Positions 12,795 through 26,961 of a DNA stretch of 64,000 nt are shown piece by piece; position 1 is the stretch's first letter; each line of letters opens with the position of its first letter. Below the pieces are notes generated by a model. That model made no database searches. It was given only the letters and a program-made list of their open reading frames with translations, and was not told the origin of the DNA. A program made the translations under genes and the position numbers. The stretch is from Callipepla californica brunnescens (Eukaryota; Chordata; Aves; Galliformes; Odontophoridae), in assembly GCA_023055505.1 (NCBI GenBank), contig JALIRH010000002.1, forward strand, positions 19,860,937 through 19,924,936. The letters run 5' to 3'.

Positions 12795-13765
12795 CACTTG
12801 AACTTTAGATATTTATAAGGATTGATAAGATCCTTTCTCAGTCTTGTCCAGGATGAACAGCCCCAGATCTCTCAGTTTTTCTTCATAAGGGAGATGCTCT
12901 TTGTCTGTAATGATCTTTGTAGCCCTCCACTGGGGTCTCTCTGGAAGTTTCTTATCTTGAATAGAGGAGCACACAAGTAGGTATAGCACTCCAGATATGG
13001 CCTCCACCAGAGTAGAGTAGAGGGAAGGGATAACCTCCCTTGACCTGCTGGCTACTCTCTTTTTAATGTGCCCCAGGAAACCATTGGCCTTCTTGGCCAC
13101 AAAGGCACACTGCTGACTTATGTCCAACCTGATGTCTACCAGGGCACCTAGGTCCTTCTCTGCAGAACTCCTTTGCAGCAGGTCAGTCCCTATCCTGCAC
13201 TGATGCATATGGTTATTCCTCCCCCAGTGTAGGACTCTACACTTGCCCTTGTTGAGCCTCATTAGGTTCCTCTCCTCTCAACTCTCCAGCCTAGTCAGGT
13301 CTTGCTGATTGGCAGCACAGCCTTCTTGTGTGTCAGCCACTCCTCCCAGCTTTGTATCATCAGCTATCTTTATGAGGGAGTACTCTGTCCCTTCATCTAA
13401 GTAATTGATGAAGATGTTGAACGAGACCATACCCAGTAGTGACCCCTGGGGAACACTGCTAGCTGCAGGACTCCAACTAGACTCTACACCACTAATTACA
13501 AATATGCGAGCTCTGCCAGTCAGACAGTTCTTGGTCTGCCTCATTGTCTGCTCATCTATCCCATGATTTCTAGGCTAATCTACAGGGATGCTATGTGTGA
13601 TAGTGTCAGAAGCCTTGCTGAACTCAAGGTAAACAACATCCAGTGCCTTTCCCTCATTACCCAATAAGTCATGAAGGCCAGATTGGTCAAGCATGATTTC
13701 ATCTTGGTGAATCCATGTTAACTACATTTGATAACCTTCTTTCCTTCCACTTGCTCACTTAGATT
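12795..13765 (-). pseudogene. CR1 LINE ORF2 reverse-transcriptase fragment, decayed
   Basis: Minus-strand frames encode the C-terminal part of the CR1 reverse transcriptase. In 13278-13544, VPQGSLLG and FNIFINYLD are the conserved palm segment, and IADDTKLGG is the catalytic box with the usual Phe/Tyr-Ala-Asp-Asp changed to Ile-Ala-Asp-Asp. In 12813-13262, CRVLHWGRNN, QRSSAEKDLGALVD and ANGFLGHIKKRVASRSREV follow in the normal CR1 order. The two frames are interrupted by stops, and sequence upstream to about 13765 still matches CR1 (GATTGGTCAAGCATGATTTC). The endonuclease and most of the RT are missing (5' truncation). It is a dead copy on the strand opposite STK3. Confidence 0.93.
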
Positions 13766-16700
13766 CACTAATTTACAAGATTCAACCCCCAAATTTTGAG
13801 CAGTGCCTTTTTATTTAATAATATTTTTTTTTAAAGCAAGCAAAGCAATTTGCAGAATAAAAGATATTTGGGGAAAAAAAAAAAGAATGGAGATGGATTC
13901 AGGCTAAGTTTCTGATGCAGATTTCTGAAGGATTTGGGAATGAATGGTGGCTGGGCCAGGCCCATGTTGCTGAGCATCTCTGTGGCCTGATAACTCTGAA
14001 GCCTGTATTTCTCCTCTCTGCTGGCTGGTGACCTTGTGCCAACAGCCCACTGGTTGGCTTTGAGGTGGGCTAACTCAAAACAGAGATGTTGGAAAACAGA
14101 CATAAGAAATAAAGGTTAGTTTAAAACTACCTGACCTGTTTTCTGTTTTTAAAGAGCTGTTGCTACAGCAACAGCAGCTAGCAGAGAATGAGAGCTGCTG
14201 AGCCTCAGGTTGGCAGTCATGCATTTGCAGGGGCTGTGTCGCTGCCGCACTGGGTGGCCCTGCCTAAATTGTAATGGAGCAGTTACTCATCTAGCATCAT
14301 TTCAACACATTTTTCTTTTGTTCATCATCTCTCTCTAATTGTCTGCTTCCCAAAATAGTGCAACTCCAAAGAACAGAAGTTAGCACATCGTGTGGCCCTC
14401 AAGCTGGCCTGTCACTAAATTCCATGATCGTTGTTCTGCGATTCCGTATTCTGTGTTGTGGAAGTGAGCAAACATAAGTTCAATTTTACCATAGGTTAGA
14501 GAGAAATTGATTCCAGAGCTGAGATGCCTTCACTGAAAAATAGCCTGACAATTTTAATCAGCGAATTGCTATCTGAAATGCCTCTGCTGCTGGCAGTTGC
14601 CATTGTAACATATGGGTGAGAGAAGATTGCAGATGGCCAATACAAAAAACTGTTTAACAGCTTTAAGTTGAAAATCAGCGTGGTGAACTTCACCTGACAT
14701 CTGGAGTGTACTCTGCTTATTGTGAAAACAGTCTCTGAGTAAGTGGACTACAATACAGCATGCTAACAGGAATGTTTGGTTAGCAGAGGTGTAATCCAAT
14801 TTTCAGTATATTGCGATTTTTTTCTTTTTTATTATGAAGTGAGAAAAGCAACTGTAATGTGATCCATGTTTGAAAGGAAAAAAACATCTTTGCCAAGCAC
14901 AAATCTTAAGAGGAGACCTAGTCATAACTCCAGCTCAGGATCCAACAAAATAATCTTAGTTGTAGTAATATTGGAGCCTCTGCATTGCTCAGTGGGAGCT
15001 AAGAGGAAAGAACACTTGCTTCTTAGCCATCCCAGATATCAGAAAAGAGATGCCACCACCAGTAGGTTTTGATTGCCTTTCTCTGGATTTGACTATCATT
15101 AAAATAAACAGTGGGTTACAGCTGCAGTCAGGTCTGTGCACCATACTGGGCAGATGAGTAAATGACAGCCTACCTGAAGGTATATATCAACCTGTGCTTG
15201 TGTGTAGTATGTAGAAAAACATTGGGCCTATTAGATTATAGTGCTGTAGAGTTGGAAAAGATGGGTTCAGGGTCTTTCCTTTTCTTGCTGTAAAAGCAGA
15301 AGGTATACTTGTCTTGCTGCATGGTCAAAGTTGGCATGCCCTGTGATACACATTGCTGAGGTATGGAACATGTGTGTCATTGCTGCTGTGCATGCCAGAA
15401 AGACCTCTTAAGCTGAAACAGAAAATCTCAAGATTGGTGATAAAACTGAGCTTTCTTTCAGGCATATGAACATGTGTACAAATACATAGGCACGGGAGTT
15501 ACGTAAATAGTACAAGCCACAGGTGACCTAAAGCTCGGCTGTGGCAACTACAAAGACTTACAGACTTTATGAAGTATGAAAGTTCTTTGACACAAATATA
15601 GCTGTTACAGTGATGGAAAAAATGATCTTAAAACATGAGAAAAATAGTTTAAAACTTCTGCAGCTTTTGATTGACTGCTTCTTGCTGTGATAATCTCCCT
15701 ACTTCTTGGTACATGTATCCAGTGTTCCACAGGTCAGTGGAAACCAGCCATAGCCTGATGTAGGCTCTGCTGCTGAGAGACAGCATCCTCGTTTGATCAT
15801 GATACTGCCCTAGCAAGTCATATTGCTTTCAATTATCTCCGTGCACTGAAGGGTACAGTATGGTAAATAGGCATACCTTCTGTTCCTCTTGTAGGCGTCT
15901 GTCTAACCAGCTCTAATTACCACTATTCTCCATTTCTTCTGAGTTATTTGTTGACCTTCAAAGAATTTGCAATACCAAGTGTGTTATACACACTCCTAAA
16001 TGAGTGACCCTTTTCACCATCTGAATTTTGTGTCTAGTCAAATTGTTCTTCTCATAGAGCAGTTTATCTGGGCTATGTCTAACACAAGTGAGAGTGTGAA
16101 CACACTAGGTATTCAAAATATTGAAATACTTGGGAGAAGTTTAAAATATTCATCATCTGTTCCCCTAATAATTCACTATTAGTCATCAAGCAATACATAA
16201 ATGAGTTTGAAATAGTTTTATTTAAAATATAATTAGCTTCATTTAATAAAATTATTTCAGCCTCTTATGCAGATATTCACCTGTGTTTGTGAGAAAACAA
16301 ATGTATATATTCCTTAAGTGTACTGGTATATGTCTCTGTGTTTTGGAGAGGCGTCGTATGTTTTGTAAAATTCCGTGTTGAACCTAAACTCGCATGCTAG
16401 CTTTTAACACAACTCCGGATAAATAGTGGTGTGTCAAGTATCTGGCCTTATGGAAGTTTGGAAGACATGCCTTGGAGGCTTGAAGTTTTCCAGGAACACT
16501 AAGCTGAGTGAAGTACCTGCCACAGAAGTACTTGAGTCTGATTAAAAATGGCAGAATTTATTCTTTTTATATTTAGTACTTTCCCTTTGACTTTAAGGGT
16601 TGTCTTTTTTTTTTCTTTTCCACTCTGCATTTTTGTTTTGTACAGAAATACCGTAAGAGGGAGTATACCCAAAATCATGAGTCAGAGCTGTGTTCATATG

Positions 16701-19700
16701 CAAGCTATTCTGGTTGGCCATTAAACCACATCATTTGGTATATTTTGATTGTGATTAGGTACGGCTGTGGTTTTAAAAGTGCCAGTGTTGGTTAATTCTT
16801 AAGCTAATGGTAAATGCTGTTGTAGAAGTCAATGTTTAATATGGTTTTAGTTTGAACAAATGTTTGGTTATGAAAGAACTCACAAACCTGCAAAAGAACA
16901 TTAAATCAGTTTCTTCTATAACTTTAGATAACCAAATTATAACTATAATATATAACTAAATTATTTATTACAGTAAGTGTCTTCGCTAAAAGAGAAACGT
17001 GCAACTTCAAGTATAAAATTATACTGATAAGAATGTGAGAATTTTCTACAGATACCCTTTGTGTATCAAATGTTGGATTATCATGGTGATGGTGAGAGCA
17101 TTGGAACTGATGCTAACAACTTCAGTGGGAAGTTGAAGAGAGAGATTATATTGAAATAGCTATTTTGTTTACTGACTTACAGAGCTAATTTTGGAATAAT
17201 CAAAAAATGTACAACCAGCCTGATGAGCACAACAATCAGTACCTCTGTATACAGCTTCTTTAATTGAAGAGTTGCCAGGAAATTGACTTTGTGGTTTGAC
17301 TTCTAATGGTTTTCATGAGTGATTCAATTAGTTTCGCCTTCTAGTAATATGCTCCATGGACATGCTCGTATATATTGTATGAATTTTGAACACTTGCTTT
17401 GGGAACTTCTGTTGTTCTGCCATGTTGCACTCTCACAAGGAGAGGACTGAGCTGAATAACACTAGTCTGCTATTCCTAAGCTATTCCTTTTTTTTTTTAA
17501 CTGCTCTTTGAAATATATTTCATTTGGTCTTCCTGCTGAGTGTTTGAATTTACTTTTTTTCTTGTCTTTTTGAGAGCCATACATTTCATTTCATGTACTG
17601 ATTTTATTTAACATTTTTGCTCCAACATTTTGGGCCTACAGTTGCTTAATCCCTTTGACTTTTAGCAGTGCCTCCTGTGTATAAACTTTATCTTATTTGG
17701 AATACAGTGGTCATTCTTGGCTGTGTTTTGATGAGGAAGAAACAACATACCTGAGAAATATCTATTTATAAAGAAATTAAGTCCGGAGTCCTGAGAAGTA
17801 TCAAGAATTGCTTCAGTTATATCATTCTGACAGGTTTTATTTGTTTAGACTTCTGAATCAGGTTTATTCAATTTCTTGTTTCACATTTAGGTTTATCTCA
17901 GGAGAGAGTTGAGAGGTTCTCTTGAATTATGATTTGATAAAATGTCTCAGAATAGGTGTTCTTGTAAGTCATTTTCTTGCTGCTGCTTTCATCTTCCCTG
18001 CCTTCTCCAAATCCTAGCAGTCTCTAAATGCCCAGAGGGTTGCTCATGAGCTCATGCTGTGGACAGCACAGCTTCTATGTCATGGCATTCAGGTTTGTCT
18101 GCAACTGAAGAAACAGAAGTTAGTTGGCCTTTCTGTTTTCTTAGGCATACCTTTTAAAGTTCTTAAAGGCACCAGTTGCATGTAGATGTCATTAATTTAA
18201 GCTTCTCCTTTATTCCATTTTGAGTGAAGTCTTGCTGTGTGAAATGGAAGCTTTTAAATAATACATGACCTCTTTGCTTCCCATTGCTCAGTGTCTACAG
18301 CAAGGAGGAGCACTGGGAATGGTAGCAGGAGGAAGAGGCAAGGTGCTTCCCTGTGCCAGACACATCCAGCCCTACGGTGGTCCCCTGCAGGACTGAGTTG
18401 AGCTCCACCACAAATCTTTCTCTTTTCCTGGTACAGCACTTCCGTCATGGCAGAGCTCACTACCTAACAGGACTGCAGATGCCTGCTTTGTGGGAGGAGT
18501 AACAGGTCTGGTTCCCCCTCAGTGATCTAAAGCACAAATACCATCTGTTCTCCAGTTAAGATCACTTCAGTGGTTTTCTGCTCTCACTTACCAGAGAATC
18601 AGTCTAGTGATTTCTAGTAAAATTACTATTTGTAATTTCTTTTTACAGAACTGTTTTGAGATTGCTCCATATCACATGCATAGAATTCTGCTTCCAAATT
18701 CCTCCTTGCTAGTCAGCAGCTTTCTCTGAGGCTTCTGATAAGGTCTTGTCTGCTTTGCAAGACCTTCTGGGTGGCCTGAACACATTTCTTGGCTTTTCTC
18801 TGGAGTGAACAGTGATCCTCAGAATCATGATCACAGCTTACTTAGAGTGATCTTGATGTTTTGCAGCATCTTGCTGATTGCAAGTAGCCATACTGGTATA
18901 TGGCTTACAACTCGTAAAGTTTGTAAGGCAGGACCATGTTTTGTACAGATAGAGATCAACAGTCGGTTACAGCTAAAGAAGTGGATTTCCTCCCACTGCC
19001 TCATCCCACCCTGTGCTCCCCTGTGGCCAGAGTGCAAGGAATAATCCAAACCTCCATATGTCAAGTATGACAAGAGCATACCATGTTGATAATTTATATG
19101 AACGCACAAGGAAGAATGAGATATTCTCACTCTACGAAATGTGGAATTGGTCAACTTAATATCCATTTCTTGTATTAATTGTCTATTTCTTGACATCCTT
19201 AATAATACTGGATAATGGAGGCTGGAAAACTGAGTAAGTAGTCTTCCAGATGATGTGCAAGACATTTTTCTGGGACATAGGTCATGTTTTGATGGTCTGG
19301 TCCAACCTTTTTCTTATCCACTGTGTTTTGAAGGGGAGATCTCCCTCACTGTGACTTAGGATCAGTTTTTGAAAACAAGAATAGCTGTAGCTCCTTTTAG
19401 GCACTTGTTAGGAGTGCAGCTATCTCTTGGAAGTGTTTCCATGATAATCTTCAGTGAAATTTCCCAGGAGCTAAATAGGAGTTTTCTTGCTGATTCAGTG
19501 AACCAGGTTTTATTGAGTCTTTAATGTTGTCTTTACGTAATATACCCTTGTGGATCTATGAACTTATGGCTACATGTTCACTTCTTCATTATTCTAATAC
19601 TTTTAATGAAAAGTTTTTTCCTAGTGATTACCATCTTGGGAAAATATGTCTCAAGTCATACTGTATTTCTTTACATTGGAAAGACCTATACAAGGTTGCA

Positions 19701-21115
19701 CTTAAAGTGGTTCATGCAGAGTTTGAGTCAAGCTGGGAAATCAACCTGTCTGCATTCTTACCTAAGTCACACACATCTAGGACTGAAACATCAGATTATT
19801 ATTATTATTATTATTTTGACAAGTAAGTTTAGGAAGACTGAACCATGCTTATTTTGTTTTCTCCTTGAAGAATCCTACATCTAAATACATATATTTTTTT
19901 ACATAACAAGTACTCATTTAAGTTTTGGGATTGTTAACTTCACACATTTCCAAAAAAAAAACAAAAATAATGAAACCACCATCAGGCTACAAGTCTTCGG
20001 GTAACATTAGAAAATGTCCTTTTTCACTGCCAGGTTTATGTTTTTGATTTCCTATCTGGGCACTTAAGAAGAATCGGGATTTTTTTTGGAGTAGGAAGGC
20101 ATTCTGGGAGAGAGATGAAAGCAAAAACTTCAGCAGCAACCAAAATTAGAAAAAAGCTTGGCCTGTGGTTGTTCTCCATGACAGTTCAATCTAATTATAA
20201 CCATTTTAGAGTAGCAGGGTTTTGGAGGTTAATAGCTGGTGTAATATATTGAGTTATATTTTTATATGTTAATATGACTATAGAAGATACATTCCTTGAT
20301 TTCAGCAGTTACTGTTATTTTAGTTAAGGCTGAAACTCTTTTGGATATCTGTACAGTATTGAAAATTTTAAAAATAAATAACAAAGAATAAAAAGCAGAA
20401 GGTGACTCTTGAAATTAGACGAAAAGGGTTGTTTGTTTGTTTGTTTTTTTTTGAACTGCTGCCTTGATTCTGTTGTCAGATGCTTGAAATTCCAGTCACC
20501 TGATAACACAAGAGCAAGGCAATTAATGCTAGTTAGTACTGAAAATTTTATTCAGCTAGTATTGAAATTGTCGGTATGGAGTATTTTTAACCCCCAGTTC
20601 TCTTACTTTCTGAAACGTATGTTTTCTTGTATTTTTAAAACGGTTTGTTTCTTATGATTCAGAACTCAAAATACTGATTTATATAATTTTTTTCTAAAAT
20701 TGCAACAAATACCTTTATACCAACACATTCACTTTGTTCTGTCTTCTACTTCTGCTTTTCTGTTCACTATAACTGCTGAGTACTATGCTGTGATAGCAGT
20801 TAATGAATGGGTGGCTAAATTCATCTGAGATATGAAATACCACAGGGTGCATAGGAATTTTTTGTATGAAGAGTGAAGATGGGTAAACTTAATTTTGGTT
20901 TAGTTACATTTTGTATTTATCAACTACTTGCACATTCTTAGCTCTGCAAGATATTTGTCTGTGTTTGCCTCTCTGAGAATTTGTACTGATCCCTCGACCC
21001 TCTCATTCTTTTTCTGTGCCTATAACAGATTTTACCTCTGATTCAGTATGGTATGTTCTTACCTGTGTCATTTAAACTGTGGTTTCCAATTTGTTCTTAT
21101 ACCACCATTGCCTTA
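13766..21115. other. Intronic sequence, mostly unrecognised
   Basis: I found no gene and no clear mobile element in these 7.3 kb. There is an (ATT)n microsatellite at 19795-19816 and a 9-bp perfect inverted repeat at 14156-14175. Open frames are short and without domain signatures. Confidence 0.55.
19795..19816. repeat. (ATT)n microsatellite
   Basis: About seven ATT units in a row are followed by a short T run. They are probably length-variable. Confidence 0.9.
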
Positions 21116-21120
21116 GTCTC
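21116..21120. repeat. Target-site duplication GTCTC, left copy
   Basis: GTCTC occurs at 21116-21120 and again at 21665-21669, directly flanking the LTR between them. Confidence 0.75.
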
Positions 21121-21664
21121 TGCTGTAGTTTAACCCAGCAGGTGGCTGAGCACCACACAGTCATTTGCGCACTCTACCATCTCCCAGAGGGACGCGAGAG
21201 AGAATTGGGATAGAAACAGCGACAAAGTAGAACTTGTAGGTTGAGATGAAACTATTTACTACGTCAGAGAAAAGGAAAGGGATTATAGTTATGACTGTAC
21301 GTATATATGAATGTATATAACAAGTGATGCACAAGCAATTGCTCACCACCCCCCAGCTGATGCCCAACTTGCCCCTCAAGCAGTGGAAGAGAACCAGATG
21401 AACTCCCACCTCCTTCAAAACTCCTTTCACATGATGTCATATGGCATGGAATGTCCCTTTGGCCAGTTTAAGTCATCTGTCTTAATTCTGTTTCCTCCCA
21501 GCTTGTTGGGACCTTCACTGAGAATGGCCTTGTCTCTGTACAACACTGTTTAGCAGCAGCTATAAACATTGGTGTATTATCAACATTGTTCTTCTCCTGG
21601 AACCAAAACCAGCATCATTCCAGACACTCTGATGAAAACAACACTGTCCCAGCTGAAACTGAGA
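21121..21664 (-). mobile_element. Solo LTR of a second, ERVL-like avian family
   Basis: I recognise the avian LTR type by its order of blocks on the + strand: GTTTAACCCAGCAGGTGGCT, GCACCACACAGTCA, CAATTGCTCACCACCCCCC, GATGCCCAACTTGCCCC, ATGATGTCATATGGCATGGA, TGTCCCTTTGGCCAGTT, ACACTGTTTAGCAGCAG and CTGTCCCAGCTGAAAC. In related bird LTRs the transcribed strand is the complement, so it is placed on the minus strand. Its low end begins TG (21121). The high end reads GA where CA is expected, probably a mutation. A 5-bp GTCTC duplication flanks the 544-bp unit, and there is no internal region. The class label rests on remembered bird repeats and needs a library search; the boundaries rest on the duplication. 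Confidence 0.82.
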
Positions 21665-23644
21665 GTCTCAGATGTCTTATATTCTGCATTTTTTCTGCAG
21701 TGTGCCTAGAAGTTTGGCATATGCAATAAACAAAATGAAACAAAAAAAACAATTATGTGAGAAAATCTGGAGGTTCTCAGTAATAATTTGCTTCTACTGC
21801 TAATGCGTCAATGGGCAGGATTATCTAGAAAACACCTTGTATTTGGGGAAAAGTGGCTTCTGCTATTAGTTTATGGGTAGATAGAGTTTCTCTATAGGTA
21901 GATTGTACCTGCACATGCTTCTGCTTGAGAATGAACGTTTCTCTGGTCTTTGGTTTTTTAGGGTTTAAATAATCTGGATAACTCTGATTCTCTTTTTGCT
22001 AGAGAATTCTACGCATTCTTTTTCCCTGTCAAATCAAAATCAGCTATGTCTAAAATACCTTAAATACATGGTTTGCTTGTAAAGGATATAAGAGTAACTT
22101 TTGTAGACTGTCATGGATTTCTTTTGTCCTTTCTGATTTTTTCATTGAAATAAACTCAAATTTCACTTTTCCTTTATGTTTAACTGATCACCTAACTTGA
22201 AGAAAACATCAATTCCAAAACCAGATAAATCCACTGGTAATATTTATTGCAGCTCAAAATCATTGGAACAACAATTTAGTCTTCCAGTAGTTTCTGAACT
22301 TCTTATACTTAAGAAGTGTTGACATAGTAAGTCAAGTATGAGTATATGCAGAGGTCATCTTAAAGTAGGTTAGCAACTAAATGATTCCAGCACTTTGTTA
22401 TGCTGTGTAGTGCTGAATTATTTTCGTTTAGTAAGGTTGTTCTTCTTCCAAACTACTATTAATAAAAAATCGAGAGATTAAAGTGACTTGCTAAATAATC
22501 TTTTCTGTATCCTTCCTGAGGTGCATTGTCCCAACAATGTACTACTGAATCCAGATTGTTTCAACAAGTCTAAAGTGAAAATGCTTTTGTCATTTTCCTT
22601 GAGGGAGACAGTCTCAGTTTTATTAACCATTCTACTAAGTGATTTTTATATTTTATATTTTCAGTTCTTGAGTCTATGATGTTATGCCTAAGTATAGCTC
22701 TTTAAACAATATTTAACAGTTCTTATTTCTCCAACGAGAAGTAGCTTTCTCTATAAGATACTTAATCTTCCTTTACATGTCTGTTAGGAAGAGTATTGCA
22801 CAAATGAAATAATACATACATAAGTGTAGAAATAGCCACCCCAGAAATTATTATGAAGATTTGGAGTTCACTTCTTACTTTGAAGGACCCTGGAGCACAA
22901 CCAAGCTGTCAGTAGCTGCCAAGAATATGATCAGTTCTCCATGTGTCAGTTCTGTACTTGAATCTTGAGCCATCCACAGGTGGGAATAGCTTGTTCTTCA
23001 GGATTAGGGACATCTGTCAGTGGGCCACTGGTTTGAAGTTGTGACAGTCTGTCTTTTTAGCAGCACAGGAAAAAGTACAGTAACTACCTCGCAGCCCCTT
23101 GGCAACAGCAAGACTGTGAAAGCTCATCAATCTGTGTGCCTTCTCAAAGGAGCTGCTCACTCTGCCTGGATACCAAACTGATTCTACACAGAGAAAAGGT
23201 TTTTTGAGCTCAAAGTCTTTCTTTCTGGGCACTACGACAAAACACTGTCAAATTATAAATGAATAAATAAATAAAATACTCAGTTTCATGTGTGAATTGT
23301 TTTCAGATATCGTGTAAATACAGTATTGGCTTTGTATAAGGAAGAGTCTAGTAACTGGTAGACAGCAAGGAATTTATCCTCAAGGATGCTGCCAGCGTTA
23401 TTAAAATAGTTATGTAGTACAAAGTGGAGGTGCAGCCATTATCTTCAGTATTTCATTCATGTAATCCAGCAGTTTGTATGTTGAATGGACTACACTGTGA
23501 TGTCTTATGGCTGGTATTAAGTGCTTGGAAGAAGGCAGTATCTTTTACTGTACAGTATATTAAGAAAGGTTAATTAATTTCATTACTGGAAATACGAATG
23601 GCACAGTAATGGGCCTTGAGACTTTTTGGAGAGTATCTTGACTC

Positions 23645-23668
23645 AAAAAAAAAAAAAAAGAAAAAAAG
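23645..23668. repeat. Poly(A)-rich tract
   Basis: A run of A with one G interruption. No target duplication or retrocopy body was seen next to it. Confidence 0.85.
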
Positions 23669-26600
23669 ATTGTGGGGTAATTTTTAGGATGGTGTTCTGG
23701 TTTTTACCATAGATTTGCCTTCTTGCAATATTTTGACAAGTTTATTGTGTTGTCGTTCCAGCTATAGAAATGATTAACCATGTGCTTTGAACAATTCAAA
23801 GACTAAATGCTGTCAGTTTATTTGGATCAGATTTAATTGAACACAAAGATTATATTAATTTGTTTTTGTTGTGATTGTGGATGAAGCGGTGTTTGTTTAT
23901 TTATTTGTTTATTTATAATTTAGGAAAACATTCCTCAAGTTTTTTTTTTGCTTTGCAGATAATCTGTTTTTTAATTCTGTGCCCATTCGTTTCAGAGTTC
24001 ATAAGCACTATGTTCTGTTAACATGTTGTCCTGTGTGGTCTCATGGTGTTTCCTCCAGATTATCAATTTAATGGCTGGTTCTGATTTTATTCCTCTGTGC
24101 TAAAGTGGCACATATATTTTGCTCCAGGCTGCATCCTAGCATTGTTTGACAGACAGCAGTCTTTCTCCAAATTAACATAGCTGTGCCAGGTCTTACGGGA
24201 GTGAAAGACTGAACTTCTGACAAATGGTCTTCATAGTGTATAAATAGCACAGTTTGTGTAAAACAGACAGTCGTAAGCTTCAAATATTGTGGCTTATAGG
24301 GAAACTTGTCTTTATTTAACAATATGCACCATAATACATTCAGTTAGAAGTTTTTCAATGTGCAAAACGACAGAAAAAAAATCCTAATAAATTAAACAAA
24401 AATGCCTTGAGGTTGTCATCCTTTTGAAAATTTGTTGTGCTGTCTAACTGGGTCATGTCAGGGTGTTGGCTGAACAAAAGATGATCAGGAGTGAGTTAAG
24501 CAGGGATGTAGGGAAGAGAAAGTTCTCCTGAGGAGAAGGGTGCTAGATCGGGCCACTTCTGTGCTTCAGTGGGTGTAGTATCTGTGTGCTTGGCCTAGCC
24601 TGTGTTGCAGGAACATCATTTTTTGGTATGGCTTTATCAATGTAATTACACTGCAGGGATCATTTGGTTGACAGACAGTGAAAAGGATTCAGATCTGAGA
24701 GTTTATTTGCAAGTTTTCTTGTTACCTTTTATGAAACAAAAATTACTATTTTGTTATCTTCAGTGCGTGAAAACAGAAAGTGAGTATTTCCAAGATGAGT
24801 TCACAGCAGAGCTACCGTAAGATGCAGGAGTTTTAGCATCAGGTCTTACGTAAGGTGTGAATGTTGCTCACTGCCAAGTATCTTATTTTCACTTTCAAGT
24901 GATTTCCTGATTTGTGATAAGCTTATCTTTGACTGTGTCCCACTCTAGGCAGTTCAGAAAGTGCTCTGTAATGCAGTCTTGGTTAAAGGCTGTTGCAGTA
25001 CAGGTAAACAAAAAGTTTTGTGTTTCTTTATTTAATCAACAACTATTTCATACATGATACATGTTATGAAATCTTTTCCTACTATTTTCACTTTGTATTA
25101 AATTCTATCCATTAAATGTTAAAAACTTGGGGTTCTTTTCTTCTTTATACAATAACTATTCTCTTTGTTTTGCCAGCCTCATTAAGTGACAGATGGTTGT
25201 GAACATTCATGATAACCTTGAATAGATCTGCTTCTTTGCTCAGTATACTTTCATTTGAATTTGCATAACTGAAAGATGAATTAAGAAATTTTTTTTTTCA
25301 ACAAGCATCTACCCATTCAAATCTACTGCTTATGCAAAACACTTTGTTGTCACTTATGTTCAGAATGTTGAATGGGCCAGTGATGATAGTAGTCTGTTGT
25401 CATGCTGAAACAATGTCAACATTTGTAACAGCCAGTTTCTGTACCCGTAGGGCAGTGAAGTATAATTTTTTAGAAGTATGCAATGCTCAGTGATACAGAA
25501 CATAGGAATATTCTGAAATCACATGTTTGTCAAGTCAGCTGTTTATGAATTTGCCACAGTTTGGTAGATCTTTGATGAGTATGTTGAAATTTTAATTCCT
25601 GCTTTTCCTAATGCTGTTACTAATACCTCAGTGCTTACCTCAGATGCACTGTATGTTCCCCGCTCTGTCATTATTGATGTAGGAAGGATTAGGACTGCAG
25701 TGATGACCAAAGTCACAGGTATAAGGAAATTACTAGGATTCTTTTAGGGAGAATGTATACTGAGGTTATCCTTGTACTAAAGTGAATTTATGATGTCAAA
25801 GAAAAAAAACAATAATGTAAAATGATATGTGGTCTGGCTATGTTACAGAAATACTAGGCTTTATTTAATTTTGTAAAGGAATTACATTCTGTTGATTTTA
25901 AATCCCAGATGCTTTATTAAATATGCTGTACCTAATTTCTTAGCGTTACTTGGTCACAAATAGGAGTAAAAAACATGCATCAAATATGTAAAGACCATTC
26001 ACTGAATCATTCTTATAAAAACAAGTTGTCACTAAAACTCAGCACAACTGAAGAAGGAATTTAAGCACATACTCAATTTCAGGCACGCAAGTAACCACAT
26101 TACAGCAGTAGGATAACTAATGTGCTTAAAATAAACACGGCTTTTAAAATATTTTCTCGTGTCAAAGCCCTTTTCCTCTTCTGCATTGTATTTTCATTGC
26201 TACAGCTTAGTGTTCCCTTTGTTTGTGGTTGCAATGCTCATGCAAAGTCACTAGTTCCTGAAAAATGTTGCTTCAGCTCCATCACGCTGCTGGTTGTCAG
26301 ATCTAGATTTAGTACACTCTAACACATTAAAAATATCAGTAGTGTGAACTTGGTGTTTACCTATGGAACTGTTTATTGCGCTATTGAAATCTAAGAGGGA
26401 TTTGCATTAATAATGAAGAAAGCTATAAAAAGTATGTGCAGATGTTTCCTAATGCAGTAAGTCTGTTTCTCTAAAGGCATACGATCACATTTGGAAAATT
26501 GCTATTGCATGTCTTGGCAGTTTGTTAAAAACTGAAAACTCAGAGTTAACCGGTATTTTGATAGACTGAGTTCAAGGTCACCTTTTGTTTAAATGATGTT

Positions 26601-26924
26601 TTGTTTTCTGTAATTAGACCATGCCAGGTGTATTAAGTATATAATTAAAAACACAAGGTTTGGCTAATTCAGAGTAAATGAGAATGAAATACAAGGTCAT
26701 TATTCGTCTCTAGTGAGACTCCAGATGAACAGCGCACATGGAAGTATTTATAAAACATTTTGCATGGTTAAAAATTGCTTTAGGTTGCTGTCCATGGCTT
26801 TTAAATTAAACTACTCACAGATTTTTACAAAAGTACCTGTAGCACAGAAATATGTTCCCATGCCTAGTGCTGAATTCGGATGGAAATAAAATAGATATCA
26901 TACGTAATTTTATGATAGAGATTT

Positions 26925-26961
26925 AAAAAAAAGAAAAAAGAAAAGGGAAAAAATAAAAAAA
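26925..26961. repeat. A-rich low-complexity tract
   Basis: A-runs with scattered G, C-poor, about 37 bp. No adjacent element was recognised. Confidence 0.8.

Noticed and set aside
12813..13544. Two minus-strand frames as host genes
   Set aside because: Both are pieces of the CR1 LINE reverse transcriptase with intervening stops.
21161..21430. 89-codon minus-strand frame
   Set aside because: It lies within the ERVL-like solo LTR and is non-coding repeat sequence.
23645..23668. Poly(A) tail of a retrocopy
   Set aside because: No gene-like body or target duplication was found beside it.
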